The notes: generated from the letters alone by a model not told the origin. DNA of 64,000 bases from Glandiceps talaboti (GCF_964340395.1 NC_135564.1:4458861-4522860), one strand, 5' to 3'. Shown: positions 14,500 through 28,200, counted from the stretch's first letter. A program made the numbers and translations.

Positions 14500-15113
14500 T
14501 TTGACTTTTGACTTAACACTTTGACTTGACTCAAGTTGACTTGCTTGACTCTTTGACTTGACTTTGACTTGACTCTTTGACTTGACTTTGACTTGACTCT
14601 TTGACTTGACTTTGACTTGACTCTTTGACTTGACTCTTTGACTTGACTTTGACTTGACTCTTTGACTTGACTCTTTGATTTGACTCTTTGACTTGACTCT
14701 TTGACTTGACTTTGACTTGACTCTTTGACTTGACTCTTTGACTTGACTTTTGACTTGACTCTTTGACTTGACTGACTTGACTTTTACTTGACTCTTTCAC
14801 TTGACTGACTTGACCCTTTGATTTGACTCTTTGACCTGACTCTTTGACTTGACCCTTTGACTTGACTTTGACTTCACTCTTTGACTTGACATTGACTTGA
14901 CTTTTGACTTGACTCTTTGACTTGACTTTTGACTTGACTTTTGACTTGACTCTTTGACTTGACTTTTGATTTGACTCTTTGACTTGACTTTTGACTTGAC
15001 TTTTGACTTGACTCTTTGACTTGACTCTTTGACTTGACTTTTGACTTGACTCTTTGACTTGACTTTTGACTTGACTCTTTGACTTGACTTTTGACTTGAC
15101 TTTTGACTTGACT
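14500..15113. repeat. TTGACT-type minisatellite (~600 bp)
   Basis: Irregular alternation of TTGACTTGAC with CTTTGACTTGACT and TTTTGACTTGACT spacers. On the minus strand it translates into long Lys-Ser-Gln-Val-Lys strings, which are artefacts of the repeat and not a gene. Confidence 0.95.
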
Positions 15114-15563
15114 GACAATGTAAATTACAAGTACTACACAATTAATTGACAATGCAAATTGTAAGTAGTATACAATTCAATTGATGCATATAAACTTCTG
15201 TTTTACTTACGGTTGCTGATGTTAGACTTCACCGATGGTGATTAGCAGATACTGCAACAAAATGTTTGTTTGTCAATACATTATTTTCAGTCAAAGTTCA
15301 AAGTTAACATTGTCCAAGAGTGAATATGGTTCACTCTAGTTCAAATCCATCTACAACAAGCACTTTCAATATAACAGTGATGAACACATTATAGAATTAT
15401 AGACACCAAACCATGCTGACAAAAAGGCATAAGCTAAGTTCAATGGCCATTCACCATATACGCACTCTATGCGGTGTTTCCGTAAGTCCAGGGATTGGAA
15501 CACATTGGAAGCAAATTACTTTTCACTTCAATTCCAGTCCGGATGAAATGTCCATCTCTGTGA

Positions 15564-16289
15564 GCCTTCAATAATTACAAAGGGAGGGCCGGGAGAAATC
15601 AAACCAGGTCTGTGGCATAAAATGTGACCCTCCCCCTAGTCCGTTGTGCTAAAAAGTGACCCTCCCTCAATTTCCTTTCGCTAAAAAGCGGCCCTCTCTA
15701 AGTTAAAATATTTAAATGAAAAACATATTTAACACCGCCTCTCTGTGGTATAGTTGTTAGAGTTCAATATCAATAGTCCTAGTCCTGGGTTCGAATCCCA
15801 CTTGAGACAGGGAATTCCTCCTAGGTAAAATTTTTTAAAGGCATTGTTCTTTCCCACTGTTACCACCACTGTGAATTTGTGTTTGTATAACAAATCGATG
15901 CCTGTGTTTGACTCTATCAGCTGAGCTGAAGGCAAGAACTCCAAAAGACAATAGCTGAGTGCACAACTGAAAACCTCAGGAGCGAGGTCAGCATCTCCAC
16001 TCCAACTCATTATCCCAAATATCTTGTCACACTAGCCCTGTTCCCACATTGCTAGTGAGAGTGAGACCTCCTCACACCACAACTAATAGTTAATTCACTG
16101 ATATTACTTTACAGTGGTGGCATGTGGAAGCCGTAGGATTTGGAACTGGTGGCAGCGGTGGGAACATGAAAAAATCAGCTGTGCAGTTAGGTGAAAAAAC
16201 CGAGTCAATGCAAAATGTGACCGAGGACCGACTTGTAAAATGTGACCCCCTCCCATTCCCCGGACCTCACCCTTGTAATTACTGAAGGC
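15564..16289. mobile_element. Non-autonomous TIR element (~725 bp) with nested tRNA-like segment
   Basis: The left end (GCCTTCAATAATTACAAAGG, 15,564 on) and the right end, read on the other strand (GCCTTCAGTAATTACAAGGG, ending at 16,289), form imperfect ~34-bp terminal inverted repeats. Subterminal sequences also mirror each other: AAAATGTGACC-type motifs lie at both ends, at about 15,620-15,660 and 16,210-16,245. No transposase ORF is present, so it would be mobilised in trans. Superfamily not assigned; target duplications were not clear. Confidence 0.7.
15737..15810 (+). repeat. tRNA-derived (SINE-like or pseudo-tRNA) segment
   Basis: Contains an A-box-like TGGTATAGTTGTTAGAG and a perfect B box (GGTTCGAATCC) spaced as in a tRNA gene. 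The acceptor stem does not pair well and the anticodon arm is not convincing, so this is a tRNA-derived SINE head or a pseudogene, not a functional tRNA. It sits inside the TIR element. Confidence 0.55.
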
Positions 16290-17257
16290 GCCCTTAGAGC
16301 ACTCAGACTAGGGTCACTCCACAAACCACCTGTTAAGAAGTACTCCACAAACAGTTTGGGCGTAGTCCTTTGAAGCGTTGATACACCAATGGAAGGGTTT
16401 CACTATCATTGCCTACTTCGTCACTCCAAGTCCAGCTCCGTGTTTTTCCACTTCTCAAACAAAACTTTTGTGTTTTCACCAATTCGGCATATCTGTTGAA
16501 AAGGTAACCTTTTCCACAATTTTGGTTGTGAATACTATTATACTATCACGATGACATGCCAAATCCTGGCGACTGTTCCATTTATCACGGCGTTATATAC
16601 ACAGTCTGCAAACTGAGAGTTCCGACATGTTACCTGTCTGGCTACATATACTGACTGTACTCAAACTATGAATACCAGTCTGATTGGCAGAAACTAAGAG
16701 TGAATGTGATTGGAAGAAACAAAAATACAGGTGTATAATACAATGAAAAAAGATGGATACTACAGGTGCAGTCAACGAAGCTGTTCTTGCAAATTGCTCT
16801 TATTACACAATTTTTCAGTGGGCGGACACTTTTTTCGATCGGTAGCGGGTCGAGGTTAGCAAACAAGGAAGAAATGTGGAGTGGAAATCTTGGTTTTGAT
16901 ACAGTGGGATGGAAAAAATGGAATTGTGGAGGGGGAGTGGGGAGTGCTGTTGTACTTTTATTGGCCCTTATGCCGGCATTGTAAGGGTCCCTGTCGGTCA
17001 AGACCAACTAGTGCACAGAGTGATAAATTCCCGGGAATAAATTACACCAGGCGTACTGCTCGACAGGCCTTGTAACCAATAGGAGAAAAACTCTTGTTCT
17101 GCCAATTATAGATCAATCAGGCTGAGTATTCGCATTTATTACCAAAATTAAGTGGGTAGGGATGGAGGGTAGACATCCTTCACCACCAGTGGGAGGGTAC
17201 GTAAGAACAGATAAACATCCTTATTTGTCACTCCGAGGTGGGCTGTAACCTTTATTT

Positions 17258-17475
17258 GTATGTATGTATGTATGTATGTATGTATGTATGTATGTATGTA
17301 TGTATGTATGTATGTATGTGTGTGTGTGTGTGTGTGTGTGTCTGTCTGTCTGTCTGTCTGTCTGTATGTATGTATGTATGTATGTATGTATGTATGTATG
17401 TATGTGTATGCATGTTTGTATCAGTTTGAGAGGGTGGATGTATGTATGTATACCTATACATACATGTGTACTTAT

Positions 17476-17510
<35 letters not shown>
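17258..17510. repeat. Compound microsatellite (TATG)n-(TG)n-(TCTG)n-(TATG)n ... (AC)n
   Basis: Adjacent blocks of TATG, TG, TCTG and TATG are followed by a short unique stretch and an (AC)n tract at 17,479-17,510. Confidence 0.97.
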
Positions 17511-17513
<3 letters not shown>

Positions 17514-18377
17514 TCTAGTTTTGGAGCCTTTGTTTATTTTACCTATTCTCCTGCCAAAAAGTGTCAGTAAAGCACACATAAAATTTCTGATTTGAGCCAA
17601 AACAAAAATGAAACTTATCAAAGTTTAAATGATAACGAGGATTTTATTTGGTAATTACTGATAGTTTGATGGTTATAACAGTGCATGCTGGGAAATTAAG
17701 CGTCCCTTACAGTATCCTCTTTAAATTTTTGAGTACAGTGAAAAAACTCACAAAAAAACAAACAAAACAAAACAATGATAAAGTGATATATAACTGAATT
17801 GGCGAAATATTATGATAAGATTACATCTTTTTGCTTTGAAATTATCTTAATATAGTAAATACTTAGTATTTTTAGTACATTTTACGAAAAAAATCACAAA
17901 AGACAACTATTAAATTCTCATCTCTTTGACGAATTAATTGGTATAGATCAATTTCTTCATTCAAACTTTATATGCAGCTCATCAACCTTACAGGGAGAAA
18001 ATAGTGTTTTAAGTAAACTGTGGTTAAGATATTGTTTGATTTAGGACTTGACAGATGATGATATAATGTTAGTCAATCTAACGAGATGTGTTCAAAATGC
18101 TATCAAAATTTTGCTGAGAAAAACATTTGTGAGTGAATGCGAATAAAAATACTATGCATTTAAAACTTAAAGAAATTATGTCTGAATTCTCAGCACATGT
18201 AATAGCACTTTACTTCATGTTAGAGGGTCAAATAATGCAAAAATGTTGACTTATGCTCACATCTATGCGTGAGGCAGAAGTTATGGTGTAGACCAAGAAA
18301 TTGAATGTTCATTATTTTCAATATGTGCCTAGTAATATTCTATTTCAGATACTGAGAAGTAACCAAATCTTTGTATG

Positions 18378-18502
18378 GCTTTTGAACTCATTTGTCAAGA
18401 CGACCTTTGAACTTATTTGTCAAGTAGAACTTTGAACTCATTTGTCAAGATGACCTTTGAACTCATTTGTCAAGACGGCCTTTGACCTTGTTTGTCAAGA
18501 CA
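18378..18502. repeat. 28-bp tandem repeat, about 4-5 copies
   Basis: Unit TTTGAACTCATTTGTCAAGA plus GACGACC or a similar spacer, repeated with few changes. It lies just downstream of the RBCK1-like stop codon. Confidence 0.85.
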
Positions 18503-18892
18503 CTGTGTTACTTATCTGTGGTCAAGATGACAAGCAGGTGATCATGACCCTGAAAATGTGGATATCCCTTGTGTCTTTGATTTTCTGTGCGGATTATTAG
18601 GCAAACAAATCAAGGAGAAAACAGTTGACAATACTGAAATTATGATAAGTGTAAAACTTCTAAGTCACCTAAGTCATAATATCCATAGTAATAGAAATAT
18701 ACATTTTTTAAATTCATTTTCTTCTAAATAACATACACCTGTTCATCTGGAGTATGAACTAAGGAGAACATTAGTTCACTTTCATGTTTTGAATTGTATC
18801 AAATAATTCACTGAAAAAGAGAATAATTTTGATGTTTCTTGCAGGTTTTGTTGTATTCAGTGATGAGTCCTTTCAATCTGTGTTGGTTGCAT

Positions 18893-18973
18893 TCAGTGAC
18901 AATTTCTACAGTCAGGATGACATTTCTTGTTGTTAACTCTGCACTTACATCCACCACTTATATCACCGGAACC
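18893..18973 (-). CDS. RBCK1: RBCK1-like exon 14 (C-terminal zinc ligands and stop)
   Basis: A short last exon encodes [26 protein letters not shown] and TGA (18,893-18,895). It matches the HOIL-1 C-terminus, including the terminal Cys-His ligands. Confidence 0.93.
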   Translation of the reverse strand, partial: GSGDISGGCKCRVNNKKCHPDCRNCH

Positions 18974-19069
18974 CTGGTACATACAGATATAAAGGCAAAG
19001 TTAACTTTCATTGATTACATTACACAAAGTATAAAACTTGATCATGTTTCATAACCTACCCTTATCCTA

Positions 19070-19104
<35 letters not shown>

Positions 19105-19199
19105 TGTAACCATGCATACATGTATACACACACACACACATATGCATGTATCCATGCATACTTGCATGCATGCATGCACACACACATGCACGCACACAA

Positions 19200-19260
<61 letters not shown>

Positions 19261-22200
19261 ACACACATATGCTGTCACACCCATCCATCCATCTTGCCAC
19301 CCATTCCATCTACAAATCTCCAATACTTACATCAGGTCCCCATCTAGGTCCCTTAGTAACCCAACAAATCTCCAGCTTACACATGGTACACCTCAACCAA
19401 TCACAGCCATCCTTCTTCTGTAGTACAATATTACATCGTGGACAGTGCAGGGCTTCACCATCAGTCACCAGTTTCTATGGCAATAGCAGACAAGTAAACA
19501 GTAGTGATTGGCAAAATTATTTCAAAATACAACTTTGGTAGTAATGTAGGTTCTCTAAAAATTGCAATCGTTAAACTTCCGTACGGTATGTTTATCATGG
19601 TACAGTGTAGCGTACACATACACACAGTGGGTGACTTAGTTGGTGATACCCTTGTGAAATGAACATACCTATACAGTGTGGTTGTGAATTTGTAATTTAA
19701 TGTATGATCGTAAGTATCATTTGGGTATGAATATTTTCATTAGAATTTTCATGTTTTGAAGGAGTCTCATTTTTGTGGTCATACATGATAACACCAACGC
19801 TGAACATTGACCACTGTTTTTGATGACGTTTAACGTGAATTTCATGATATATAACGTCCAATATCAGAAGTGATATTTCGTGTTAAACGTCATCAAGAAT
19901 GATTGATCTGGGCATAGGTATATGATAAATCTACATAATGTATATAATATCTAGTTTTGATGCTGGTCACGTAACTCACCTCTAACATTAACTGGGTTTG
20001 CTTCGCAGCGGTGTCGTTGGCAGCTCTTCTTTTCAAATCATCCTGATACTGTTTACAGTTTAAACCTTCATGTATGGCCTTGCATGTCAGACAGTTCTGT
20101 TTACCACAGATTGGACAAGGGAAGAAGTTGTTGTTGTCGTCATAGTAACACCATCCCTGACAATCTGGTGTCTTACAGTGGTAGCTATCTGCAGCCTGGT
20201 TTTCAGCAGTGTGTAAACCACGTTGTAAATATTTCTGGAAGTTTGCAGGAGATACAAGCTGTGTTGTTCAGATAAAGAAAAGAGAGGAATAATTATTTAT
20301 GTTCTTCTGTTTTCATTTACATTTAGACAGTCAAGACACTAGCATGTAGATCTTGACAGTGATATCATGAGAGCTATTTGAAAATCATCTCGAAGTGGCC
20401 ATACGGATGAGGATTGGGTACTCATTTTAGATTTTTAATTTATAAAACAATTTTATCATAGTTTCCTACTAAATGTTTCTTATTGCACGTACAATAACAA
20501 ACTTTTTACACATATTATAGCATTTTACACTTTATTCAGTTACAAACACAGTACAGACTTTAATAGTCAATGTTGTTTCATATTAGTTTTTCAAGTAGGA
20601 AGCTATGATGAAATAGTTTTATAAATTAAAAATCCAAAATACTGTGGTAATATCCACATCCATATGGCCACTTTAACTGTTTAGACATTATCTGGAAATC
20701 AGAGTTAAGTTTATATACTCACAGCTTTGATTTCTCTCTCTGTCAGTTCAGATTGACAGGCATAGACATCGTCTTGGAACGGACATAACACTGCAGCTTC
20801 TTCAGAATGTACTATATGTTCTCCAAGACATTCCCTTCAAACAACCAAAATAATTTACTCCACATTTGCATCAGTTTTTTCACTCTTTTAGGACAATATA
20901 CCTCAAGTACATCACAAAAGTAGTTTGGTTTGAGTTGTTGGTTGTGGTATTCGTGCTATCTGTTTTCAAAATTTGCTACCACACATTACTGCACTAAGGT
21001 GTAATTCTTTCACCAAAAATGCATAATTTGCTTACAAGAGTTTTGACACGTTCACGTTTGTCTATTTGTTGTCAGTGCTGTTCTTAAAACTCACTCTTAC
21101 TCCAAGTATGATACCTTCATCTAGGTCTAATGATTGGGGGCGCTGTTTACCACAAAGATCCACACTTAAACTCATCTACAGAATGTGTGCAGAAATTCCC
21201 TGAGAATGACACCTTCACCTGGGTCTACTGGTTGAGGGCGATGTTTACTCTAAAGATCTATTCTTTAACTCACCTACAGAATGTGTGCAGACATTCCCTG
21301 AGAATCACACCTTCACCTGGGTCTATTGGTTGAGGGCGATGTTTACTGTAAAGATCTATTCTTTAACTCACCTACAGAATGTGTGCAGACATTCCCTGAG
21401 AATGACACCTTCACCTGGGTCTACTGGCATAAAGCAAATTGGACAATCAAACTCTTCAACATTGGCAATTAACTCATTCCCTTCTGCAGCCATCAGATTC
21501 ATAAAGTTAACTTGACGTTGCTGAAGTCTTTGTTGTTCTTCTTGTCGTTGTGCCTATACAAATACAATACACTGAATTGAAAAGTGTTCATGGGGTGCGC
21601 TCACAGTTAACTCAAAATCTGTTTTGGCCGAGGGAAGAAGCCACAGGATCAGCACTTTTATATCTATAGCTTCTCATTTGGAATATCGACAGCAGATACA
21701 ATGTATACATGGTATACACATGGTTATTACAACACTGTAAGATACATCATGTTGTTCAGCTCTATCAGGCTTCTAAACCATGACTGTACTAAATTGTCCA
21801 ATATCCTGCACAGTGCAACCAAATTTGGTTGCAACCAATCAAGGGTAGTTATGCTGTAAAAGGTGTCAAAATGACCATGATGTCAGCCTTTCAATTCTGC
21901 TACATCAATAGTAAACATAGGTTTCTGTCATACTCTGGTATTTTACTAGTACAAACAACTGACAAGTATCATGTTCTTATCATCGGAAGTAGAAACTTTT
22001 CTGTTTGAACTTAATCTACATAATGACCTCTGTTTGAAGTGCTCATCACAAGTTCATGGCAGGACCTAAATCTTGTGATCTTGCAGACACTGACCCACAG
22101 AATAGTACAGATGTGAGCGGTAGCTGATAGTGTGGCATGAAGGTTGTGTCTGACAGACTGATAGTCAACTTGCATATAGGCATTGTATCTCAACTGTTGT

Positions 22201-25200
22201 CAAGTACTATGGGTTAAACAAATGCTTTATTTGAAATATTAACTGTACTAAAAATTTTTTTATTCCATTGTCAAGTTATATTCTCACATGGTGTGGCTGA
22301 AATCAGAGGGTTTCCAACTTGAATACATTTTAAGGGGGAAACAAACTATACATTGATTTATTTTCAAATGATAAATGCAAAGTATTCAGCTCAAGTGAGA
22401 ACCACCTTAACCATTAGTTTAGAATGGGGTTTTGGTAATATATTTCTCTTTGTTGCCAGGACGATGGACTAGATTAATTTCAAGTGAACTCTTTCCATGG
22501 TCCTCACCAGAATTGTTTATTTTTTTTTTCATTATTATCTTACATTTCTGGTGAAATAAAATTCAATTCAATTCAAGCACAATTGGCAAAATGAAAAAAA
22601 AGTGTGACCGACCCTAAACATTTTTTACCATTTACAACAAAAAGATAAGAAATTCTTTGTCTTGTTAACTTTCATGCACGTCTGTTTTCTTTCCCCAGTG
22701 ATGTATGTACATATTTCATCAAATTATCACAGAAGAGGTACCCTGACTGACATTTTGTTTGAAGCAATATTTAAAAAAAAAAATTAAAAAAAGATAAAAT
22801 AAAATAAAATGAAACCCCAACCTACCTATCCTATTTTGTAAGGCCATGTTATAGGAAGCACACAATTTTTTTTTTGCCTTATATGCATATTAAGTAAGCT
22901 ACAAAAATAAGTAACATTGATGCACTTCATACACCATTTTCTGATGTTTCTTTATGGTCTCAGAAAGAATAACATCATATCTACGATTTGTAAATCAAGC
23001 TGAATTAATTTGTTTATTTCTATGATAAACAACACAGAATTGTAACAGTACATGACAAAATATTCAATATTGAAAACGAAGTTTTGTTCCACTACATTTG
23101 AATTCCTATACAAACAGAATAACTTTTCACAACATCCCAATTAAAGTCACTGGCTGCAACTGGAATAATTTTTCATCATGCAGAAACTGCACATATAAAA
23201 CACTTTAATAGCAAGATTGTAAGGTATTGCTGCATTTAGTCTGAATGAAATAAACCATTTACAACCCCATAACACCAAAGTAAAGCAGTTTCTGTAACAA
23301 TCGTTTATAGCATCCACATCAAGTATAAACGTATACTGTTTCATTTGCTAATTGACCACATAAGAAAAGCCACATTCTAGGCTTGTAAACAAACCAATTG
23401 ATAGAGTATACTTTTACACCTGATATGAATGTTAAATACGAGATTAGAAGAGTAGAGTAGTGCTTTACTTCAGTGTTACTCATTGTAAACCATTGTACTG
23501 TACCAAGATGCAGTTACTGTTCTTTTTTATTTACTACTTAAAGAGTCAGTGTGTATGTGGGGCAGATGTCATTTGCTTGTTCATGATTGGCTCTGCAGTT
23601 GTCTTCACTGAAGTAGGGAGGGTTACTGCACATGGGCTCGACAAACACATACAAAAAAGACTAACGTGAGGGTATCAGGCGCTGACCAGAAACAAATCTG
23701 TATGAAGAACATCTTTATTAAAAGACTCCAAAGTTATCTATTTCATTGATCATACTTACATGTTGCATTGTTTATACTGTCTTCATAACAAATGGAAATA
23801 GCTACACAGTTTTGACAAGAATAAACACAGTGTGTCACAGAGAAAGGGGAAATGTGAAGCTACTACAAGGCTCATTGGAAAACATACATATACTTTATCA
23901 CCCATTAACAATACAGCTAACAGATGTGCTTGTTTCCTTTGTTTTTCAACCAATCAGAAGGAACCTTACAAAGTGCTTTATATTATCTGAATAGAACTAT
24001 CAATCTGAAATCTCAGTGTCTCTAGTTCACTTTGTCATTAGTCACTCCATTTGCATATGGATCATGTGATCTCCTATATTGGGCATGACTTCAAATTTTG
24101 ATTGGCTTCAGAAAGTCTCCATCAAGGAATCAAATTTTTCCATGAGCCAATCAGTGATTGGTATCAAGACAGATGTATGTAACAGGTGTGATCACGATCT
24201 TTCAAGAATGTGTACAATCATCTAACTAAGTAGCAAAGCTGACATATATGTGAAATATTTACAGAGTACACACCTATCAATGGAAATACATTAGAAAGAT
24301 GAAGGAAACAAATATATTTTAGTTGTAATAACAGAAATAAACAACTTTTTCTCAAATCTATGACTTATTAGCAAATTTGAATTGATATTATCAATTCGCA
24401 GTTAAAATAAGTATGTGCATCACAAAGAGAAACCATGCTTGTTTCAAAGGACAATGTGTAAATATGTAGTCATTTCAGAAAACAAGTTACCCCCCCCCCC
24501 CCCCCCCCCCCCGGTAAGTATGAACAATGAACAACATATTGATACATTTCTGAACTTGCCCTGATGCACTGATGTAGATTTAGCTAATAGTAGTCCTTCC
24601 TACTTCCTTTCCTACTTGAAAAATCAATGTGAAACAACACTGACCATGCAAGTCTGTGTTTGTAACTCAACACATTGCAAAAACTAAATAGTTTGTTATT
24701 GTACATAGAATAACAAACATTTCACACATTTATTAATCCTTGGTCAAACTCTGACTTGTTCAAAACCTGTTTCATACTTACAGGTATCACTTGTCCCTAT
24801 TGCATTTGAAGTCTTTGGACTTAAGATATAAGATTTATCAAATCATCATCTTGGCTGTGAAGAGTGTCTTATTTTAATATCAATATTTCCACGATATAAA
24901 TAATGAATATTCACAGTATCCTTCTGGAGAGATAAGTTTTGGAGAAACTAAATCGAAATAACTCGTCAATTTTCTTCATCTGATAGACGTTCTTGCTGTC
25001 TATATAAATCAGCATCTGCTTGAGCAACTAATACATTATTGTCATCATCATCATCATCATTATTATTATCTTTAAATCTTAATGAATTGAATAATAATGC
25101 CATTGCCTCTTCTCTTTTCTTTCGTTCTTCCCTCTCAGCCTGTGGGAGAACGAAAGAAAAAAAAAAGATATCAGATATCAGACATTTGATATGATGAGAT

Positions 25201-28200
25201 GGTAGATGACAACAATGTAGGATCTAGTAAATCCACAGAGTGATAGTCAGTTTTAGTTTTAAGTTAACCTCTTACATTTTTTAATATACCTGTTTTGCAA
25301 ATTTCACTGTTTCTCCAACACTTGGCTATTTTAGACATGTTTATTAGGTCCCTTTTAACTGGGGTTAAACTTACACTGGTTTTACACTGGCCAACTGGCC
25401 AGTTTATACGGGTTCACTAGGCCAATAGGGGATAAACTTACACTGGTTTTACACTGGCCAACTGGCCAGTTTATACGGGTTCACTAGGCCAATAGGGGAT
25501 AAACTTACACTGGTTTTACACTGGCCAGTTTATACGGGTTCACTAGGCCAATAGGGGATAAACTTACTCTGGTTTTACACTGGCCATTTTACCCCAATTC
25601 ACTAGGCCAACAGGGGATAAATTTACACTGATTGTACACTTGCTAATTTTTCTATGGGATGGATGCAAAAGGGTTGCGCATCTAACCATTTACAATGGTC
25701 TACAAGGCCACTTTCAATAGAGAAAACAAAAATTTAAGAATTTTCACTGACCTGTTGAAGCAATTCAATATTCCGAGCTTCTGCATTCAAGCGTTCTTTT
25801 TCTCTCTCTGACAACTGATAGTTCTCAGGTACAACAAAATCATCAGGTCTATCTGAACCACACATTTCACAGCCAGGTCTTGTTGGCTGATTCAAATACG
25901 TACATATTGGACAAGTCCAGCCAACCTGCAATAGATATACATAACACTGTTTAGACTAGGGTGAGATCAATAGTTACTGTAGGATAAAAAATTATATTCT
26001 GTTAGTTAGGCCTCAGAACCCCACCCCCACCACCACCACCACCACCTAAATTGGCCAAAATTGACCATGTTTCAGACAGTGCAATCAATTTCAAATCACT
26101 ATGTAGTAGTATGTAGTGCTATGAATACAAAGCCAGTATGTAGTAGTATGTAGTGCTATGAATACAAAGCCATTATGTAGTAGTATGTAGTGCTATGAAT
26201 ACAAAGCCAGTATGTAGTAGTATGTAGTGCTATGAATACAAAGCCAATATGTAGTGTGGTTGTTTTGTCTGCACTTTATTTTAGTGCCATAAATCTATAT
26301 ATCAACATAATTCATACAAAGATCACTGACCGTGTATTATTACGTTTATACCACTGTATACCAGTGATTACTTGCACTGGTGCGTGTGCATACTAGTGGT
26401 ATTTTCACTGCAGTGCAATACCTAAAACATTATTGCATACCGCATGCTAATGATATGCAAATGAGGACAAGATAGTTCACTACAACTGAAATTGCTTGAT
26501 AGCACTGTATGATTTTTATGGAAATTTGCTGTTTCAGATAAAAAAACATAATGTAATAATAACAGAACCCCATGTCACTTGAGTGCCAGTGTGGGTACTC
26601 AGAGGTATTTGCACTTGTGCTTGCAGCGTTTTCTGCTGCACTTTCACTTGCTACGCTCGTGAAAGTACAGGCGCAGAGAACACTGCAAACATTCATGCAA
26701 ATACCCCAAGTACACCACACTTGCACTCGTGCGTCATGGGGTTCTGTCATAGCATTCTTAATACATGTATGTATTTAAAATGGAACGCATTTAATACTAC
26801 ACATGTTGCAGTTTATTTTATAACTTGTAGTTTCCTGATAATGACATTTTTGGGGAAACAAACCTCTCTACTTTGCTGTCTCTGAGCTGCAGGGGGAGGA
26901 GGAGGAGGTGCCGATGGTCGTCGTACGGTTGGTTGATTATCATCATAGTCAACAACACCAGTATGAGTGGCCATTAGGCCTACGCAAAAAAAAGTTTGTA
27001 AATATATAGTTACATCTATATATAGATAAATATTATAAACACAAATGAAAACTGGATGGTCTCAACAAAATGCAACTCAAATGGTTTCGAAAAGTTCTAA
27101 CTGGTTTTCTTGTTCACAGAACATCAAAAGGTCAGTAACTGAGAAGGTAACTGGTTATTTCGGCACCTGACCATTTCATCCACAGTCATTTCGGCACCAC
27201 TTTCTCAGTTCCCTGCCCGTTTTGGTATCAGTACCCTGGATGTTTCAGATAGAGTTGGGGTTAGGGTTTGGTTGGGTTAGGGTTAGGTTAGGGTTAACTG
27301 GTAACGAATTTATGCTAAAATAAGGAGAAACGAAACATCCAGGGTACCGAGAAAGTGGTGCCAAAATGACTGGGGACGAAATGGCAAGGTGCCAAAAACG
27401 TCTAGAAAGCACTGAGAATAGAAATTAATGCAAACAAAATCTAGGGTGTGAAAAGCTAAATACAAAAGTAAGGTATGAAAAGAGGTAGAAGTGTGAAAAG
27501 GGAAAGGAAAAGTTGGAATTAACATTAACAGACAGGTAGATTTGTTTGTGTTATGTGTATGAAGTAGGTAAATTCTACTAGTACTTGGCTTTCTAAGGGT
27601 TCTAACCAGGGTTTCCCACTGTTCATGTAGTTATGGAACAAGATGGGGGAGTCTGCAAGTTTTACTGGAACCATTTATTCTGTTACCAGGGTTCCCAAAC
27701 CATAATATTGAGTGCGGTGCGGACAATGTCAATCTCTATAGAACTAAGGTTGAATGATTTTAAGTCTGTAAGTGTGTATTAACATAATGAAACACTGTGA
27801 ATTCCACATTCGCATTAGTTCTAGATAATATAACTTTTCAGCTCTGGCAGGACATGACGAGGAACAGATAAACAGAATTGTTTGCCAAGTTGAAAATTTT
27901 TCTCATTTGCGAGAATTAAGATGTCCAGTCACTTTTACCTGGTTGATTAGGTCTGGTCTGTCGAGTGGCTTCAGTAGCTACCATATTATTAAACACTCTA
28001 TCTTGTGTTGGTAGCTGCCCTCCAATTGCCCCAATCTCAGCACCACCTTGGCTGTTCTGTAACCCTTGCGATTGGGGTACATCTATTGGTACTATCTGGG
28101 GGCTTGGGTGCAATCTCTGTAGTTGCTGTGCTTCATAATCTTGCTGTGACAAACTGACATCTGAAGGAGATGTTAAGTACAGAAAGACAGATGCCCCAGA

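Larger units (their letters stand above)
10687..18892. other. Intergenic region without recognisable genes
   Basis: No exon-like sequence with conserved splice signals was found. It contains the minisatellite at 14,500-15,113, the TIR element at 15,564-16,289, the microsatellite cluster at 17,258-17,510 and the 28-bp tandem at 18,378-18,502. The part nearest 18,892 should include the 3' UTR of the RBCK1-like gene. Candidate AATAAA signals on the minus strand lie near 17,643 and 17,534, but the true site is unknown. Confidence 0.5.

Noticed and set aside
14531-15152. Minus-strand ORFs rich in Lys-Ser-Gln-Val
   Set aside because: They are translations of the TTGACT minisatellite in several frames, with no splice or start context.
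15737-15810. Functional tRNA gene
   Set aside because: Both Pol III boxes are present, but the acceptor stem pairs poorly and the anticodon arm is unconvincing.
17221-17595. ORFs of Tyr-Val-Cys-Met or Thr-His-Ile repeats (also at 40,084-40,497 and 60,329-60,670)
   Set aside because: All are translations of TATG/CATA and CA microsatellites.
27255-27300. True telomere or chromosome end
   Set aside because: Only ~45 bp of degenerate TTAGGG-like repeats inside an inverted-repeat element within an intron.
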